Shown: positions 8,356 to 17,392 of the stretch, piece by piece
Position numbering within the stretch: position 1 is the stretch's first letter
How the letters are laid out: each line of letters begins with the position of its first letter
Source of the DNA: an uncultured Lachnospiraceae bacterium
Lineage (GTDB): Bacteria > Bacillota > Clostridia > Lachnospirales > Lachnospiraceae
DNA length: 64,000 nucleotides
Reading direction: 5' to 3'
Assembly: GCA_944383265.1 (NCBI GenBank)
Contig: CALWOX010000002.1
Coordinates: 248,001 to 312,000 of the forward strand
The notes under the pieces: model-generated
Seen by the model: only the letters and a program-made list of their open reading frames with translations
Database searches by the model: none
Told to the model about the DNA's origin: nothing
Position numbers and translations under genes: made by a program

Positions 8356-10281
8356 CTAAAGATCAAGCTCAGCCTCATCGGCATGCTCATATATAAAGCT
8401 CCTTCTGGGCCCTACCTCAGAGCCCATAAGCATCTCCGTCACCTCTGAGGCAAGCCTTGCATCCTCTATCTCCACCTTCTTTAAGACTCTGTTTTCAGGG
8501 TTCATGGTCGTCTCCCAGAGTTCTGTGGCATCCATCTCTCCAAGTCCCTTAAAGCGCTTAAGGTCAAAGCTTGAGGGGGCATGCTCCTTCGTGTATTTGG
8601 CGAGTTCCCTGTCGTCATAGAGATATCTGGGCTCACCTCTTTTTGATTTGGGAGTAACGAGATAAAGGGGCGGCATGGACACATACACATGACCGTTATA
8701 TATAAGCTCCGGCATAAATCTGTAGAAGAAGGTAAGGAGCAGTGTGTCTATATGGCTTCCGTCCACGTCCGCATCAGTCATAAGTATTATCTTGTTGTAT
8801 CTGAGCTTTGTTATATCAAAGTCGTTTCCGTAGCCCTCGGAGAAACCGCAGCCGAAGGTGTTTATCATAGTCTTTATCTCGGCGTTTGCAAGGACCTTGT
8901 CAATAGATGCCTTTTCCACATTGAGTATCTTTCCTCTTATGGGAAGTATTGCCTGATACCTGTTGTCTCTTCCGTTTCCGGCGGAGCCTCCCGCAGAATT
9001 TCCCTCGACTATGAATATCTCGCATTTTTCAGGGTCCTTTGAGGAGCAGGATATGAGCTTTCCGTTTGAATCAAAGGAAAACTTTGATTTTGAAAGCATG
9101 TTTGTCTTTGCCTTCTCCTCCTGCTTCCTTATTTTTGCGGACTTTTCCGCACAGCCTATTATGGCCTTTATGACATCGACATTTCTGTCGAAAAAGTGCT
9201 CAAGCCTGTCTCCCGCTATGGAAGAAACTATCCTTGATACCTCAGCCGAGGCAAGCTTTGTCTTTGTCTGACCTTCAAATATGGGATCAGGGTACTTTAC
9301 CGCTACCACGCAGGTCATTCCGTTTCTCGTGTCGGCTCCTGTAAAGTTGTCATCCTTTTCCTTCAGTATTCCAAGCTGCCTTGCATAAGTATTTACAAGC
9401 TGAGTGAATCTTGACTTGAAGCCTACTATGTGAGTTCCGCCCTCCTGAGTGAATATGTTGTTGCAAAATCCATGTATATTCTCCTCAAAGGCGTCTACAA
9501 ACTGAAAGCAGATCTCAACCTCGGTGTTTTCAAGCTTGTCCTTAAAATATATAGGCTCTGTGACTTTATTTCGTCCCTTCGTAAGCTCGGTTATATAAGC
9601 CTTTATTCCTTCCGGCTCGTGGAATACAATGCTCTCCTTGCTTCCTTCTCTCTTGTCCTCGTAATAAATAGTGAGCTCGGGATTAAGATATGCCGTCTCG
9701 TGGAGTCTTGACTTTATCCACTCCTCCTTAAATCTTGTCTTCTCAAATATAGTATCGTCCGGGAGGAAGTTTATCTCCGTACCTGTGCCCTTTGATTTTC
9801 CTATTACAGGGAGCAGGCCCTTTTCAAGCTCTGTGACAGGCTTTCCTCGGCTGTACTCATCACAGTATATAAGGCCGTTTCTTGATACCTTTACGGTCAT
9901 TCGCTCGGAGAGAGCGTTTACCACGGAGGAGCCTACTCCGTGCAGTCCTCCGGAGGTCTTATATACCTGTCCGTCAAACTTTCCTCCCGCATGGAGAGTT
10001 GACATTATGACGCGCTCCGCCGATACGCCTTTTTTGTGAAGGTCTACAGGCAGGCCTCTTCCGTCATCCTTTACGGTACAGGAGCCGTCAGCCTCCAAGG
10101 TAACATATATATTTTTACAAAATCCAGCCAAATGCTCGTCAACAGCATTATCTACTATCTCGTACACCAGATGGTTGAGGCCCTTTTGGCCTACGCCTCC
10201 GATATACATTCCCGGCCTTGTCCTTACAGGCTCAAGCCCCTCCAATACTGTTATACTGTCGGCATTATAGTTTTTTGTCAT
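8356..10281 (-). CDS. parE: DNA topoisomerase IV subunit B (ParE-like type IIA)
   Basis: ATPase subunit partnering the downstream ParC. The 641-residue protein carries the GHKL ATP-binding fold (EIVDNAVDE, then TRPGMYIGG and GLHGVGSSVVNALS). It also has the toprim domain (EGNSAGGSA, then MTDADVDGSHI) and the C-terminal GLGEMDATELW motif. EGNSAGGSA differs from the EGDSAGGSA usual in GyrB, which supports ParE. The start at 10281 follows a GGAG site. It leads the parE-parC-topB block; the small Fe-S gene lies only 46 nt upstream on the same strand. Confidence 0.92.
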   Translation of the reverse strand: MTKNYNADSITVLEGLEPVRTRPGMYIGGVGQKGLNHLVYEIVDNAVDEHLAGFCKNIYVTLEADGSCTVKDDGRGLPVDLHKKGVSAERVIMSTLHAGGKFDGQVYKTSGGLHGVGSSVVNALSERMTVKVSRNGLIYCDEYSRGKPVTELEKGLLPVIGKSKGTGTEINFLPDDTIFEKTRFKEEWIKSRLHETAYLNPELTIYYEDKREGSKESIVFHEPEGIKAYITELTKGRNKVTEPIYFKDKLENTEVEICFQFVDAFEENIHGFCNNIFTQEGGTHIVGFKSRFTQLVNTYARQLGILKEKDDNFTGADTRNGMTCVVAVKYPDPIFEGQTKTKLASAEVSRIVSSIAGDRLEHFFDRNVDVIKAIIGCAEKSAKIRKQEEKAKTNMLSKSKFSFDSNGKLISCSSKDPEKCEIFIVEGNSAGGSAGNGRDNRYQAILPIRGKILNVEKASIDKVLANAEIKTMINTFGCGFSEGYGNDFDITKLRYNKIILMTDADVDGSHIDTLLLTFFYRFMPELIYNGHVYVSMPPLYLVTPKSKRGEPRYLYDDRELAKYTKEHAPSSFDLKRFKGLGEMDATELWETTMNPENRVLKKVEIEDARLASEVTEMLMGSEVGPRRSFIYEHADEAELDL

Positions 10282-10327
10282 TTACTCCTCCGTAGCTTTT
10301 AAGATTCAAAATTATATGATACCGGAA

Positions 10328-10576
10328 TTATTCCGCCGCGTCCATTGCCATATTTGCTATATCGCAGCCGTCAATGCCTCTCGGGCATACCTCGTAGCAC
10401 TTTCCGCAAAGAAGACATTCGTCGGCAAACTCGGGACTGTATGCAAAGCCCTGAAGGTTCATATGATGTCTTGTGAGAAAATCGCACTGTGAAACGCAAT
10501 CATCGCAGCTCATACACGCTCCCGCAAGCATCCTTATCTTCATCAACACATCCTTATCTGTTATTTTTATAGCCAT
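10328..10576 (-). CDS. Small 2[4Fe-4S] ferredoxin-type protein
   Basis: An 82-residue protein with two cysteine clusters: Cys21, 24, 27, 31 and Cys54, 57, 60, 64 (CLLCGKCYEVCP). Each fits a CxxCxxCxxxC 4Fe-4S site. This arrangement is seen in electron-transfer domains of HdrC/GlpC-type and dicluster ferredoxin proteins; here it stands alone with no membrane segment. It is probably a soluble electron carrier, partner unknown. It lies between yedF and parE, 46 nt upstream of parE, so it may be on the same transcript, although no functional link to topoisomerases is evident. Confidence 0.75.
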   Translation of the reverse strand: MAIKITDKDVLMKIRMLAGACMSCDDCVSQCDFLTRHHMNLQGFAYSPEFADECLLCGKCYEVCPRGIDGCDIANMAMDAAE

Positions 10577-10701
10577 GATTTTCTTTCCATCCTTTATGAT
10601 TTATCAGATAAATTTTATTTGAATCAGGTATATTTACTGAGGCTTTGGGATCCTCAACCCTGATATAATATTATAAGAAGGACGGGAGGAAAAGTCGAGA
10701 C

Positions 10702-10747
10702 AAAAAAGTAAGGACTGCATAATAATTAAAAAATTATATACAGTCCT
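10702..10747 (-). terminator. Terminator downstream of yedF
   Basis: Arms AGGACTG/CAGTCCT with an AT-rich inner stem are followed on the minus strand by TACTTTTTTG. It lies 64 nt past the yedF stop. The rest of the 10577-10810 gap holds nothing recognisable. Confidence 0.7.
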
Positions 10748-10810
10748 CAGTCTTTAAAGTATGATAAATTCCGGTTATGGAATTCCGATTAATATTATTT
10801 CAAATCATGA

Positions 10811-11410
10811 TCAGGGCTTTATAATGTTTCCCGCACCATTGAGCTTTTCAACTATGGTGTACATATTGGAAACGCTTCCTACAGCAAGCTTCTCCTTAAG
10901 ATTGTAGTAATCGAGGCAGGTTCCGCAGGTAAGTATCTCCACACCCTCGCTCTCAAGATTCTTGAGATCCTCAAGGCAGGGAGAGCCTTCGCAGGTAAGC
11001 TGTGCTCCGCCGTTATAGAATATCATTGTCTTGGGGAGCTTCTCAAGCTGTGAAACAGCAAAGATAAAGCTCTTTATAAGAACATGTCCGAGCTCGTCAT
11101 TTCCCTCTCCCATCTTGTCTGAGGAAACAGCGACTACAGTAGGGCCTGCTTTGGGTCCCTCTCCAGTTGTCTCATCATCAAATACAGGGGCCTTCTCCAT
11201 CTCTATGGTGAGAACGTACTTTTTTTCCTCTTCCTTCTCACAGGTAACATTTCCGCCTGCGGACTGAGCCATCTTTGTCACGTTCTGAACCGCTGTCTCA
11301 TTGTCCACATATACCTTTACTGTTCCTGCTCCACCCAGCTCTGAGAGAGCCTTCTTTGTCTTGATGACAGGTATGGGGCATGCATTGCCGATTGCATTTA
11401 CTTCGATCAT
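10811..11410 (-). CDS. yedF: Sulfurtransferase-like selenium metabolism protein YedF
   Basis: A two-domain protein of 199 residues. The N-terminal part (1-75) is TusA/SirA-like with the CPxP motif (Cys11 in NACPIPVIK). The C-terminal part (about 88-195) is DsrE-like with paired cysteines (CEGSPC and CGTC). This architecture defines the YedF family, which co-occurs with selD and is thought to help handle selenium or labile-selenium enzymes; its biochemistry is not settled. Here it is a stand-alone transcription unit with its own terminator. It lies 6 kb from the selA-selB-desulfurase operon and 30 kb from selD. Confidence 0.88.
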   Translation of the reverse strand: MIEVNAIGNACPIPVIKTKKALSELGGAGTVKVYVDNETAVQNVTKMAQSAGGNVTCEKEEEKKYVLTIEMEKAPVFDDETTGEGPKAGPTVVAVSSDKMGEGNDELGHVLIKSFIFAVSQLEKLPKTMIFYNGGAQLTCEGSPCLEDLKNLESEGVEILTCGTCLDYYNLKEKLAVGSVSNMYTIVEKLNGAGNIIKP

Positions 11411-11691
11411 TTTTTCACCCTTCCGTGTTTTTAAATTTTGATTTAAAAGAATAATTTTTTCTCTGAAAATTATTTTATCCTTATATTTTATTTAGTCAAG
11501 GGCCGGTAAAAATGCCGAAAGTCGTATTTTTCCAATATAATTTACAGAAATTTACAACTTCTAAAGTTGAATAATTTATTAAACCCGCAGTTTCTCTATC
11601 TACGAAAGCCTGACTGTGCATAATTGAATTTCTCTGACACAGTATCTTTTTAACAGAACATCTCAAAAAAATTTTTCCGTGTTTTTTTAAC
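11411..11691. other. Intergenic stretch, nothing identified
   Basis: 281 nt between yedF and yajC. No open frame of coding character, no tRNA and no convincing hairpin with a T-run was found. It presumably contains the yedF promoter, but no clear -35/-10 pair was recognised. Confidence 0.5.
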
Positions 11692-11997
11692 TTATGCCAT
11701 CGGATCGGCGCTTTCTGTTCCTTTTTCCTTTATCTGACTTACCGCCATGAGAAGGAGCTTTAGGGTTGTTCCCTTTTCCTCATCCGTGATTATGGTCACA
11801 GATTCGTCATCCTTTTCTTTCACCCTGCCTATAATACCTCCTATAGTCACTACGATATCCCCGGGAGCTATAGAGGCATGCAGCTCTCTCATCTGTTTAT
11901 TTTTCCTTTTGTTCGGTATCCATACAAAGAAATAGATAGCCAAAAAAAGTATTACGGCATATCCGCCGAAAAGTAAAAGGGGTGATGTTGTATCCAT
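11692..11997 (-). CDS. yajC: Preprotein translocase subunit YajC
   Basis: Accessory membrane subunit of the Sec translocase. The 101-residue protein has one N-terminal membrane helix (about residues 7-27). The family core follows: a basic NKRKNKQM stretch and the PGDIVVTIGGIIGRV segment. Length and layout match YajC. It sits 38 nt after the last M20 amidohydrolase gene and could be co-transcribed with it, though a functional connection is unlikely. Confidence 0.93.
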   Translation of the reverse strand: MDTTSPLLLFGGYAVILFLAIYFFVWIPNKRKNKQMRELHASIAPGDIVVTIGGIIGRVKEKDDESVTIITDEEKGTTLKLLLMAVSQIKEKGTESADPMA

Positions 11998-12035
11998 CTT
12001 GTTTTCCTCGTTTCTTTATAAGTTTGTTTTAAGTA

Positions 12036-13217
12036 CTATTCAGCCAAAAATCTCTCGGCTATATTTACAAATACAGTGCTTCCCTCCCAAAGCACATCCT
12101 CGTCTATATTAAAGAGAGGGCTGTGATGAGGCTCATCCGTATGTTTTGCAGCGTTTGACGAGCTTAGGAACATAAAGGCTCCGGGGGCAAGCTTCAAGTA
12201 TTCGGCAAAATCCTCGGCTCCCATGTTCGGAGAAGCGATATTTGTTATGACCTCTTCCTCCCCCAGGACCTCCTTTGCACATTCGGCGGCAAAGGCAGCC
12301 ATAGTCTTGTCATTTTCAACAGGCGGAACACCCCACTCTATATGGCACTCTGCGTCGCCTCTGAAGGTTTTTGCGGTGGAGACAGATATCTCCTCTATGC
12401 GCTTTGCTATGTATTTCCTTATTTCATCATCAAGGGTACGTACAGTGCCCTCTATCCTTACCTCGGAGGGTATGACATTATATGCAAACCCCGCCTCCAC
12501 CTTTCCTATGGTCACGGCGGCAGCCTTTACTGCAGGTATCTCTCTTGCGATTATCTCCTGAAGGTTGATTATGATATGCGCCGCAATATTTACAGGGTCA
12601 ACTCCCTTTTCAGGCGTTGAGCCGTGACAGCCTGTTCCCTTTACCTTTATAATAAACCTGTCATTTGAAGCCATTATACAGCCGGGAGCCACAACAAGCT
12701 TTCCTGCGGGTATATCCTTTGAGAGTATGCAGCCTATATGGGTTCCGAATACTGCATCAACGCCTTCCATGCAGCCCTCGCCTATCATATTTTTCGCTCC
12801 GATTACCTCCTCCTCGTCAGCCTGAAAAAGAAGCTTTATCCTTCCGCAAAGCTCCGGCCTGTGCTCGGAGAGTACCTTGGCGGCTCCGAGAAGCATTGCC
12901 ATATGGGCGTCATGACCGCAGGCATGCATTTTCCCCTCATGGAGAGATTTATAATCGGATTCTATTCCCTCCGTAACGGGAAGCGCATCCATATCGGCTC
13001 TCAGGGCTATGGTCTTTCCCGGACCCTTTTCGCCTTCTATAACAGCCACAAGTCCGCTGTCACTTTTATTTTCTTTAAACGGGATCCCGTACTCATTAAG
13101 CTTCTCCTCGACATATTCCCTGGTCTTTGGAAGAAGCACACCCGTCTCAGGGATCCTGTGAAGCTCTCTGCGCATCCTCACAAGCTCATCCTGAAGCTTC
13201 AGACAGTCCTTCCACAT
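12036..13217 (-). CDS. M20 family amidohydrolase (third of three tandem copies)
   Basis: Metal-dependent amidohydrolase of the M20 peptidase family (hippurate hydrolase, N-acyl amino acid or aminoacylase type); cytosolic. About 393 residues. Metal ligands are visible: the ACGHD motif (about residue 97), the acid pair in ADEEE, the histidine in GTHIG and the MGAEDF segment. Start 13217 is preferred because AGGAGG lies 8 nt upstream; a GTG at 13226 would overlap that site. It is one of three adjacent paralogues sharing most of their motifs, and it is the most diverged copy, with a substitution of QADEEE for QTAEEE or QTNEEG. Substrate is unknown; amino-acid amides or N-acyl amino acids are plausible. 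Confidence 0.88.
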   Translation of the reverse strand: MWKDCLKLQDELVRMRRELHRIPETGVLLPKTREYVEEKLNEYGIPFKENKSDSGLVAVIEGEKGPGKTIALRADMDALPVTEGIESDYKSLHEGKMHACGHDAHMAMLLGAAKVLSEHRPELCGRIKLLFQADEEEVIGAKNMIGEGCMEGVDAVFGTHIGCILSKDIPAGKLVVAPGCIMASNDRFIIKVKGTGCHGSTPEKGVDPVNIAAHIIINLQEIIAREIPAVKAAAVTIGKVEAGFAYNVIPSEVRIEGTVRTLDDEIRKYIAKRIEEISVSTAKTFRGDAECHIEWGVPPVENDKTMAAFAAECAKEVLGEEEVITNIASPNMGAEDFAEYLKLAPGAFMFLSSSNAAKHTDEPHHSPLFNIDEDVLWEGSTVFVNIAERFLAE

Positions 13218-13334
13218 ACGCAGCACCTCCTTAAATTCGGTATTTTACTGTAAATTATATCGTAATTTCCGGATATATGCACTAATTTTTATGCCTCTAC
13301 TTATATCCCGGCACTTATATCTCTACGCGAATTA

Positions 13335-14510
13335 TTATGCAAGAAATTTCTCGGCTATATTTACAAATACAGCGCTTCCCTCCCAAAGCACATCCTCGTC
13401 TATATTGAAATTATCGGAATGATGAGCAACGTCCGTATGCTTTTCATGGTCGGATGAGCTCAGGAACATGAAGGCTCCTGGCTTTTCCAAAAGGTAGTAG
13501 GCGAAATCCTCTCCTATCATAGTCGGAGCGGCTATGGTATCCATGACTTTGTCTTCTCCTGCTACCTCTTTTGCACATTCGGCGGCAAAGGCAGCCATTT
13601 TCTCATCATTTACAACAGGGGGAGCTCCCCAAATCATGTCGTATTCAACACTTCCTCTGAAGGTCCTTGCGGTGGACTCCGCTATCTCTCCTATACGCTT
13701 TGCAAGCTCCTGTCTAACACCTTCCTCAACCGCTCTTATAGTCCCCTCCAAAAGCACCTCGGAAGGAATGACATTGTAGGCAAAGCCCGCCTGAACATGG
13801 CATATGGTAAGCACTGTTGGCTTTACTGCAGGTATCTCCCTTGCAAGAATCTCCTGGAGATTTATAATAATATGCGCCGCGATATTTATGGGATCAACGC
13901 CCTTTTCGGGTGTGGAGCCATGGCATCCCGTTCCCTTTACCTTTATGACAAATTTGTCAAAGGAGGCCATGCAGCATCCCGGAGCGGCCACAACAGTTCC
14001 CGAGGGGATATCCTTTGAAAGTATCGTTCCTATATGTGTTCCGAACACAGCATCGACTCCCTCCATGCAGCCCTCCTTTATGGAGCGCTCGGCGCCGCGG
14101 CTCTCCTCCTCCGCAGTCTGGAAGATAAGTCTCACATTTCCCCTTAGCTTTTCTCTGTTCTCGTTAAGGATCTTTGCCGCCCCAAGAAGCATGGTCATAT
14201 GAGCGTCATGGCCGCAGGCATGCATACATCCCTCATGCTCTGAAACATAGTCTACCTCATTTGCCTCCTTAACGGGGAGGGCGTCCATGTCAGCCCTTAA
14301 GGCAATTGTTTTTCCGACGGAGCCTCCCTTTATCTCGGCTGTAAGGCCGCTGTCTGATTCATTTTCTTTAAAAGGAATTCCGTACTCCCTTAGTTTTTCC
14401 TCCACATAGGCCCTCGTCTTCGGAAGGTTTCCTCCAAGCTCGGGAATCCTGTGGAGCTCCCTCCTCATTTTTACAAGCTCATCCTGCATATCTCTGCATT
14501 TTTCCCACAT
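13335..14510 (-). CDS. M20 family amidohydrolase (second tandem copy)
   Basis: About 391 residues, same family and metal-binding pattern as its neighbours (HACGHDAHMT, TAEEESRGAE, GTHIG, MIGEDFAYYL). The start at 14510 follows AAAGGAGA at normal spacing and gives an N-terminus aligning with the other two copies (MWEKCRDMQDELVKM). It lies 131 nt after the first copy and 117 nt before the third. By eye it is much closer to the first copy than to the third. Retaining three similar hydrolases beside one transport pair suggests related but different substrates rather than redundancy (inference). Confidence 0.88.
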   Translation of the reverse strand: MWEKCRDMQDELVKMRRELHRIPELGGNLPKTRAYVEEKLREYGIPFKENESDSGLTAEIKGGSVGKTIALRADMDALPVKEANEVDYVSEHEGCMHACGHDAHMTMLLGAAKILNENREKLRGNVRLIFQTAEEESRGAERSIKEGCMEGVDAVFGTHIGTILSKDIPSGTVVAAPGCCMASFDKFVIKVKGTGCHGSTPEKGVDPINIAAHIIINLQEILAREIPAVKPTVLTICHVQAGFAYNVIPSEVLLEGTIRAVEEGVRQELAKRIGEIAESTARTFRGSVEYDMIWGAPPVVNDEKMAAFAAECAKEVAGEDKVMDTIAAPTMIGEDFAYYLLEKPGAFMFLSSSDHEKHTDVAHHSDNFNIDEDVLWEGSAVFVNIAEKFLA

Positions 14511-14641
14511 TTTTTCATCTCCTTTTTGCGAAAAAACGGATGCCGCGCATCTCAAATACTATGATACACTCGGCATCCGACATTATTCAAGCTCTCAAGC
14601 TCTTATCATCTCACGGAAGCTGTCAAATTCTTACGGCTCCC

Positions 14642-15820
14642 TTATTTGTTCAGGAATTTGTCAACTATATTTACAAATACCGCCGAACCCTCCCAGAGCA
14701 CATCCTCATCTACGTTGAAGTGAGGATTATGGTGAGGAACATCTGTATTTTTCTCATGATTTGCGGAGCTAAGGAACATGAAGGCTCCGGGCTTCTTCAT
14801 GAGATAATATGCAAAGTCCTCTCCACCCATATTGGGGGCTGCGATGTGGTCGATCACCATATCGTTTCCTACTACCTCACGGGCACAATCCGCAGCGAGG
14901 GCAGCCATATCGGCGTCATTTACCACAGGAGGAGCTCCCCAGATCATTTCATAGTCAACACTTCCTCTGAAGGTCTCAGCTGTAGCCTTTGCAATTTCAC
15001 CTATGCGCTTTGCAAGCTCCTGCCTTACCTCTTCCTCGAGAGCCCTTATGGTTCCCTCTATAGTTACCTCTGAAGGTATTACATTATATGCAAAGCCTGC
15101 ATTTATAAGTCCTATGGTAAGTACAGAAGGCTTTACCGCAGGTATCTCTCTTGCGATTATCTCCTGAAGGTTTATTACGATATGCGCCGCAATATTTATA
15201 GGGTCAACTCCCTTTTCAGGGGTCGAGCCGTGGCAGCCGACGCCCTTTACCTTTATAACGAATTTGTCAAAGGATGCCATGCAGCAGCCCTGCACGGCTA
15301 TAATGGTTCCGGAAGGTATATCCTTTGAAAGTATGCATCCGATGTGTGTGCCGAATACAGCGTCAACGCCCTCCATGCATCCGTCATTTACCATACGCTC
15401 GGCGCCGCGGCTTCCCTCTTCATTAGTCTGGAAGAAAAGCTTCACTGTGCCGTTTAAGGCCGCCTTGTTTTCATTTAATACCTTTGCCGCTCCGAGAAGC
15501 ATGGTCATATGAGTATCATGTCCGCAGGCATGCATGCTGCCGTCATGCTTTGACTTGTATTCCACATCGTTCTCCTCTTGAATGGGAAGAGCATCCATGT
15601 CGGCTCTTAAGGCTATGGTCTTTCCGGGCTTTCCGCCCTCTATCGTAGCTATAAGTCCGCTGTCATGGGAATTCTCCGTAAAAGGTATACCGTATTCATT
15701 GAGCTTTGCCTCCACATATGCCCTTGTTTCGGGAAGTATATCTCCCACCTCGGGAATCTGATGGAGCTCCCTTCTCATTTTCACAAGCTCATCCTGCATA
15801 TCCTTACATTTCTGCCACAT
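14642..15820 (-). CDS. M20 family amidohydrolase (first tandem copy)
   Basis: 392 residues with the M20 metal-site motifs HACGHDTHMT, FFQTNEEGSRGAE, GTHIG and MGGEDFAYYL. AAGGAGGG lies a few nt upstream of the ATG. It follows the two-gene membrane pair by 21 nt, so it is almost certainly translated from the promoter at 17.3 kb. Known relatives cleave N-acyl amino acids, hippurate (benzoylglycine) or amino-acid amides. Release of glycine for the glycine reductase at 31-38 kb is an attractive but unproven role. Confidence 0.88.
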   Translation of the reverse strand: MWQKCKDMQDELVKMRRELHQIPEVGDILPETRAYVEAKLNEYGIPFTENSHDSGLIATIEGGKPGKTIALRADMDALPIQEENDVEYKSKHDGSMHACGHDTHMTMLLGAAKVLNENKAALNGTVKLFFQTNEEGSRGAERMVNDGCMEGVDAVFGTHIGCILSKDIPSGTIIAVQGCCMASFDKFVIKVKGVGCHGSTPEKGVDPINIAAHIVINLQEIIAREIPAVKPSVLTIGLINAGFAYNVIPSEVTIEGTIRALEEEVRQELAKRIGEIAKATAETFRGSVDYEMIWGAPPVVNDADMAALAADCAREVVGNDMVIDHIAAPNMGGEDFAYYLMKKPGAFMFLSSANHEKNTDVPHHNPHFNVDEDVLWEGSAVFVNIVDKFLNK

Positions 15821-15841
15821 AATAATTAACCCTCCTTGGCT

Positions 15842-16510
15842 TTAAGCCTTTACTATGCCCTTCTTGTAGAAAAATCTTGCTATAAAGAGCGAACCGAATA
15901 CTGTGATAACGATGATAACTGCTGCGGGAAGTCCGGGTACCAGCTTTAATACTACAGGTATTGCAAGGGCGAATACCGCTATCTGGGGATACTTTATCGC
16001 AAAGTTTCCGAAGGTGGCTCCGAATATTGCAGAGCTTGCATAAACTGTAAGTCCGTCAACTATAAACTGAGGCAGCACTGAAAGCACCGCGCTTCCGACT
16101 ATGACCGCAGATGTGGTTCCTATAAGGTTTGTAAATACCGAACCGCATATTGCGAGAGTTGAAACTATCTCCGCCTGAAGAGTTCCTGGAGTTGACTTTG
16201 TAACGTCAAGCGCAAGAGATGCACACGGAACTCTCATGTTTCCTATATTTCCTGCGAAGAAGCTTAAGTATGTTCCTGTAAGTCCCAGCGATGCATAATA
16301 GGATATGGGCTCAACGAACCACATTGCACCGAAGGACGCCGCTATCATGGCCCAGGCTGTGAGTACTGTGGATAAAGGCGGCCAGCAGTCATATTTCATG
16401 CACAGATAGAGAACCGGAATGAATGCTGTGGCTGCCGCAAGTATATTTGTCGGTGATCCTATAAGGATACTGCTTTTTTTCCACCGGCTTAAAACTTCTT
16501 TTTCATTCAT
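15842..16510 (-). CDS. Small integral membrane protein, partner of the DUF5058-like protein
   Basis: A 222-residue, very hydrophobic protein with about six predicted membrane segments (residues roughly 14-38, 45-65, 70-100, 115-145, 150-172, 180-215) and few charges. I do not recognise a named family. It begins 14 nt after the stop of the upstream membrane gene. AGGAGG stands 9 nt before the ATG at 16510, which is preferred over a GTG six nt upstream. Position between a second membrane protein and three amidohydrolases suggests it is half of a two-component permease importing the hydrolase substrate (inference). Confidence 0.72.
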   Translation of the reverse strand: MNEKEVLSRWKKSSILIGSPTNILAAATAFIPVLYLCMKYDCWPPLSTVLTAWAMIAASFGAMWFVEPISYYASLGLTGTYLSFFAGNIGNMRVPCASLALDVTKSTPGTLQAEIVSTLAICGSVFTNLIGTTSAVIVGSAVLSVLPQFIVDGLTVYASSAIFGATFGNFAIKYPQIAVFALAIPVVLKLVPGLPAAVIIVITVFGSLFIARFFYKKGIVKA

Positions 16511-16524
16511 AGTCACTATCCTCC

Positions 16525-17262
16525 TTACTTAAATAACTGATCGTAGCCTATAGCAAATATCATACCTACTATCATCGCCATACCCAGAGAATACTCCATG
16601 AGCTTCGGGTGCTTTTGACATATGGTCTTCACTATTGCCACCATTGATATAGCTCCTGCGAGAACGGCTATGGTGTTTCCCACGCCCTTCATGATCTCGC
16701 CCGCATTCAGATATCCGAAGATACCGAGGGAGCAGGCTCCGGAAAGAACTACCAACCACTTCATATCTCCGCCCGATACCTTGTTGCGGAGCTTCTCAAG
16801 AGAGGGTGTAGCGACTCCGGTAAACAGAAGCCAGCCCATACCGTTTAAGGCCATTGTAAACCATGATACAGCAAGACATACCAGTGTGTACTCCTCGGAG
16901 CCCAATGTAACTCCGCAGGCCTCGGCACCTACGTTAGCTGCCGTAAGCTCGGTGGCTGCAGCACCAATGATAGAAAGTCTCAGCCACGCCATGGGTCCTC
17001 CTATGGAGGCCATGAGTCCAACCATTACTATAAACACTCCGAGAGCAGGGCCTATCGCCGAAATAAAGCCTATCCTCAGGGCTTCCCTCGGGATCTTGGG
17101 GTCAAGATTGACCTCTTTGGCCGTCTTAAAGCTCTGACGCATATAAAGGATCGCCTGTATCGCGGATAAAACGACCGTAACACCGCACAGGACCCAAAAT
17201 ATGGGAGCATTGGAGACAGTTTGGACTTGCTGAACATTTGTCATTCCTGCTAAGTTTTCCAT
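16525..17262 (-). CDS. DUF5058-like membrane protein, probable transporter component
   Basis: 245 residues with about seven membrane segments. The middle part (ELTAANVGAEACG) and the overall layout resemble the uncharacterised DUF5058 family, recalled from memory and not verified. The ATG at 17262 has GGGGG 8 nt upstream; the longer frame to 17328 runs into the promoter and is rejected. It is the first gene of the operon with the 222-residue partner and the amidohydrolases. A transport role is inferred only from topology and context. Confidence 0.7.
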   Translation of the reverse strand: MENLAGMTNVQQVQTVSNAPIFWVLCGVTVVLSAIQAILYMRQSFKTAKEVNLDPKIPREALRIGFISAIGPALGVFIVMVGLMASIGGPMAWLRLSIIGAAATELTAANVGAEACGVTLGSEEYTLVCLAVSWFTMALNGMGWLLFTGVATPSLEKLRNKVSGGDMKWLVVLSGACSLGIFGYLNAGEIMKGVGNTIAVLAGAISMVAIVKTICQKHPKLMEYSLGMAMIVGMIFAIGYDQLFK

Positions 17263-17299
17263 ATTGTAATCCCCCTTTTTTATTGTTTTTGCTGAAGAA

Positions 17300-17328
17300 A
17301 TTATAAAGCATTTATAAAGTTTTGTCAA
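17300..17328 (-). promoter_or_regulatory. Perfect-consensus sigma-A promoter of the membrane pair/M20 operon
   Basis: On the minus strand TTGACA (17328-17323) and TATAAT (17305-17300) are separated by exactly 17 nt, about 40 nt upstream of the start codon at 17262. Such an exact match is rare and predicts strong basal transcription unless repressed. Confidence 0.85.
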
Positions 17329-17392
17329 TATGATGTAAATTTCTGTAATTTTTCATTATTTTCAAATAATTATACGCTATTTTGAAAAATAT

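Noticed and set aside
8356-10281. Chromosomal gyrA/gyrB pair
   Set aside because: The A subunit lacks a GyrA box and is short, the B subunit has EGNSAGGSA, and the parE-parC order with topB favours topoisomerase IV. A gyrase-like label cannot be fully excluded.
12036-15820. Tandem repeats or a mobile element explaining the three M20 genes
   Set aside because: No inverted repeats, transposase or target duplication flank the copies; they are diverged paralogues with their own ribosome sites.
17262-17328. Extended N-terminus for the DUF5058-like protein
   Set aside because: The extension lies on top of the consensus promoter, and a good ribosome site marks 17262.
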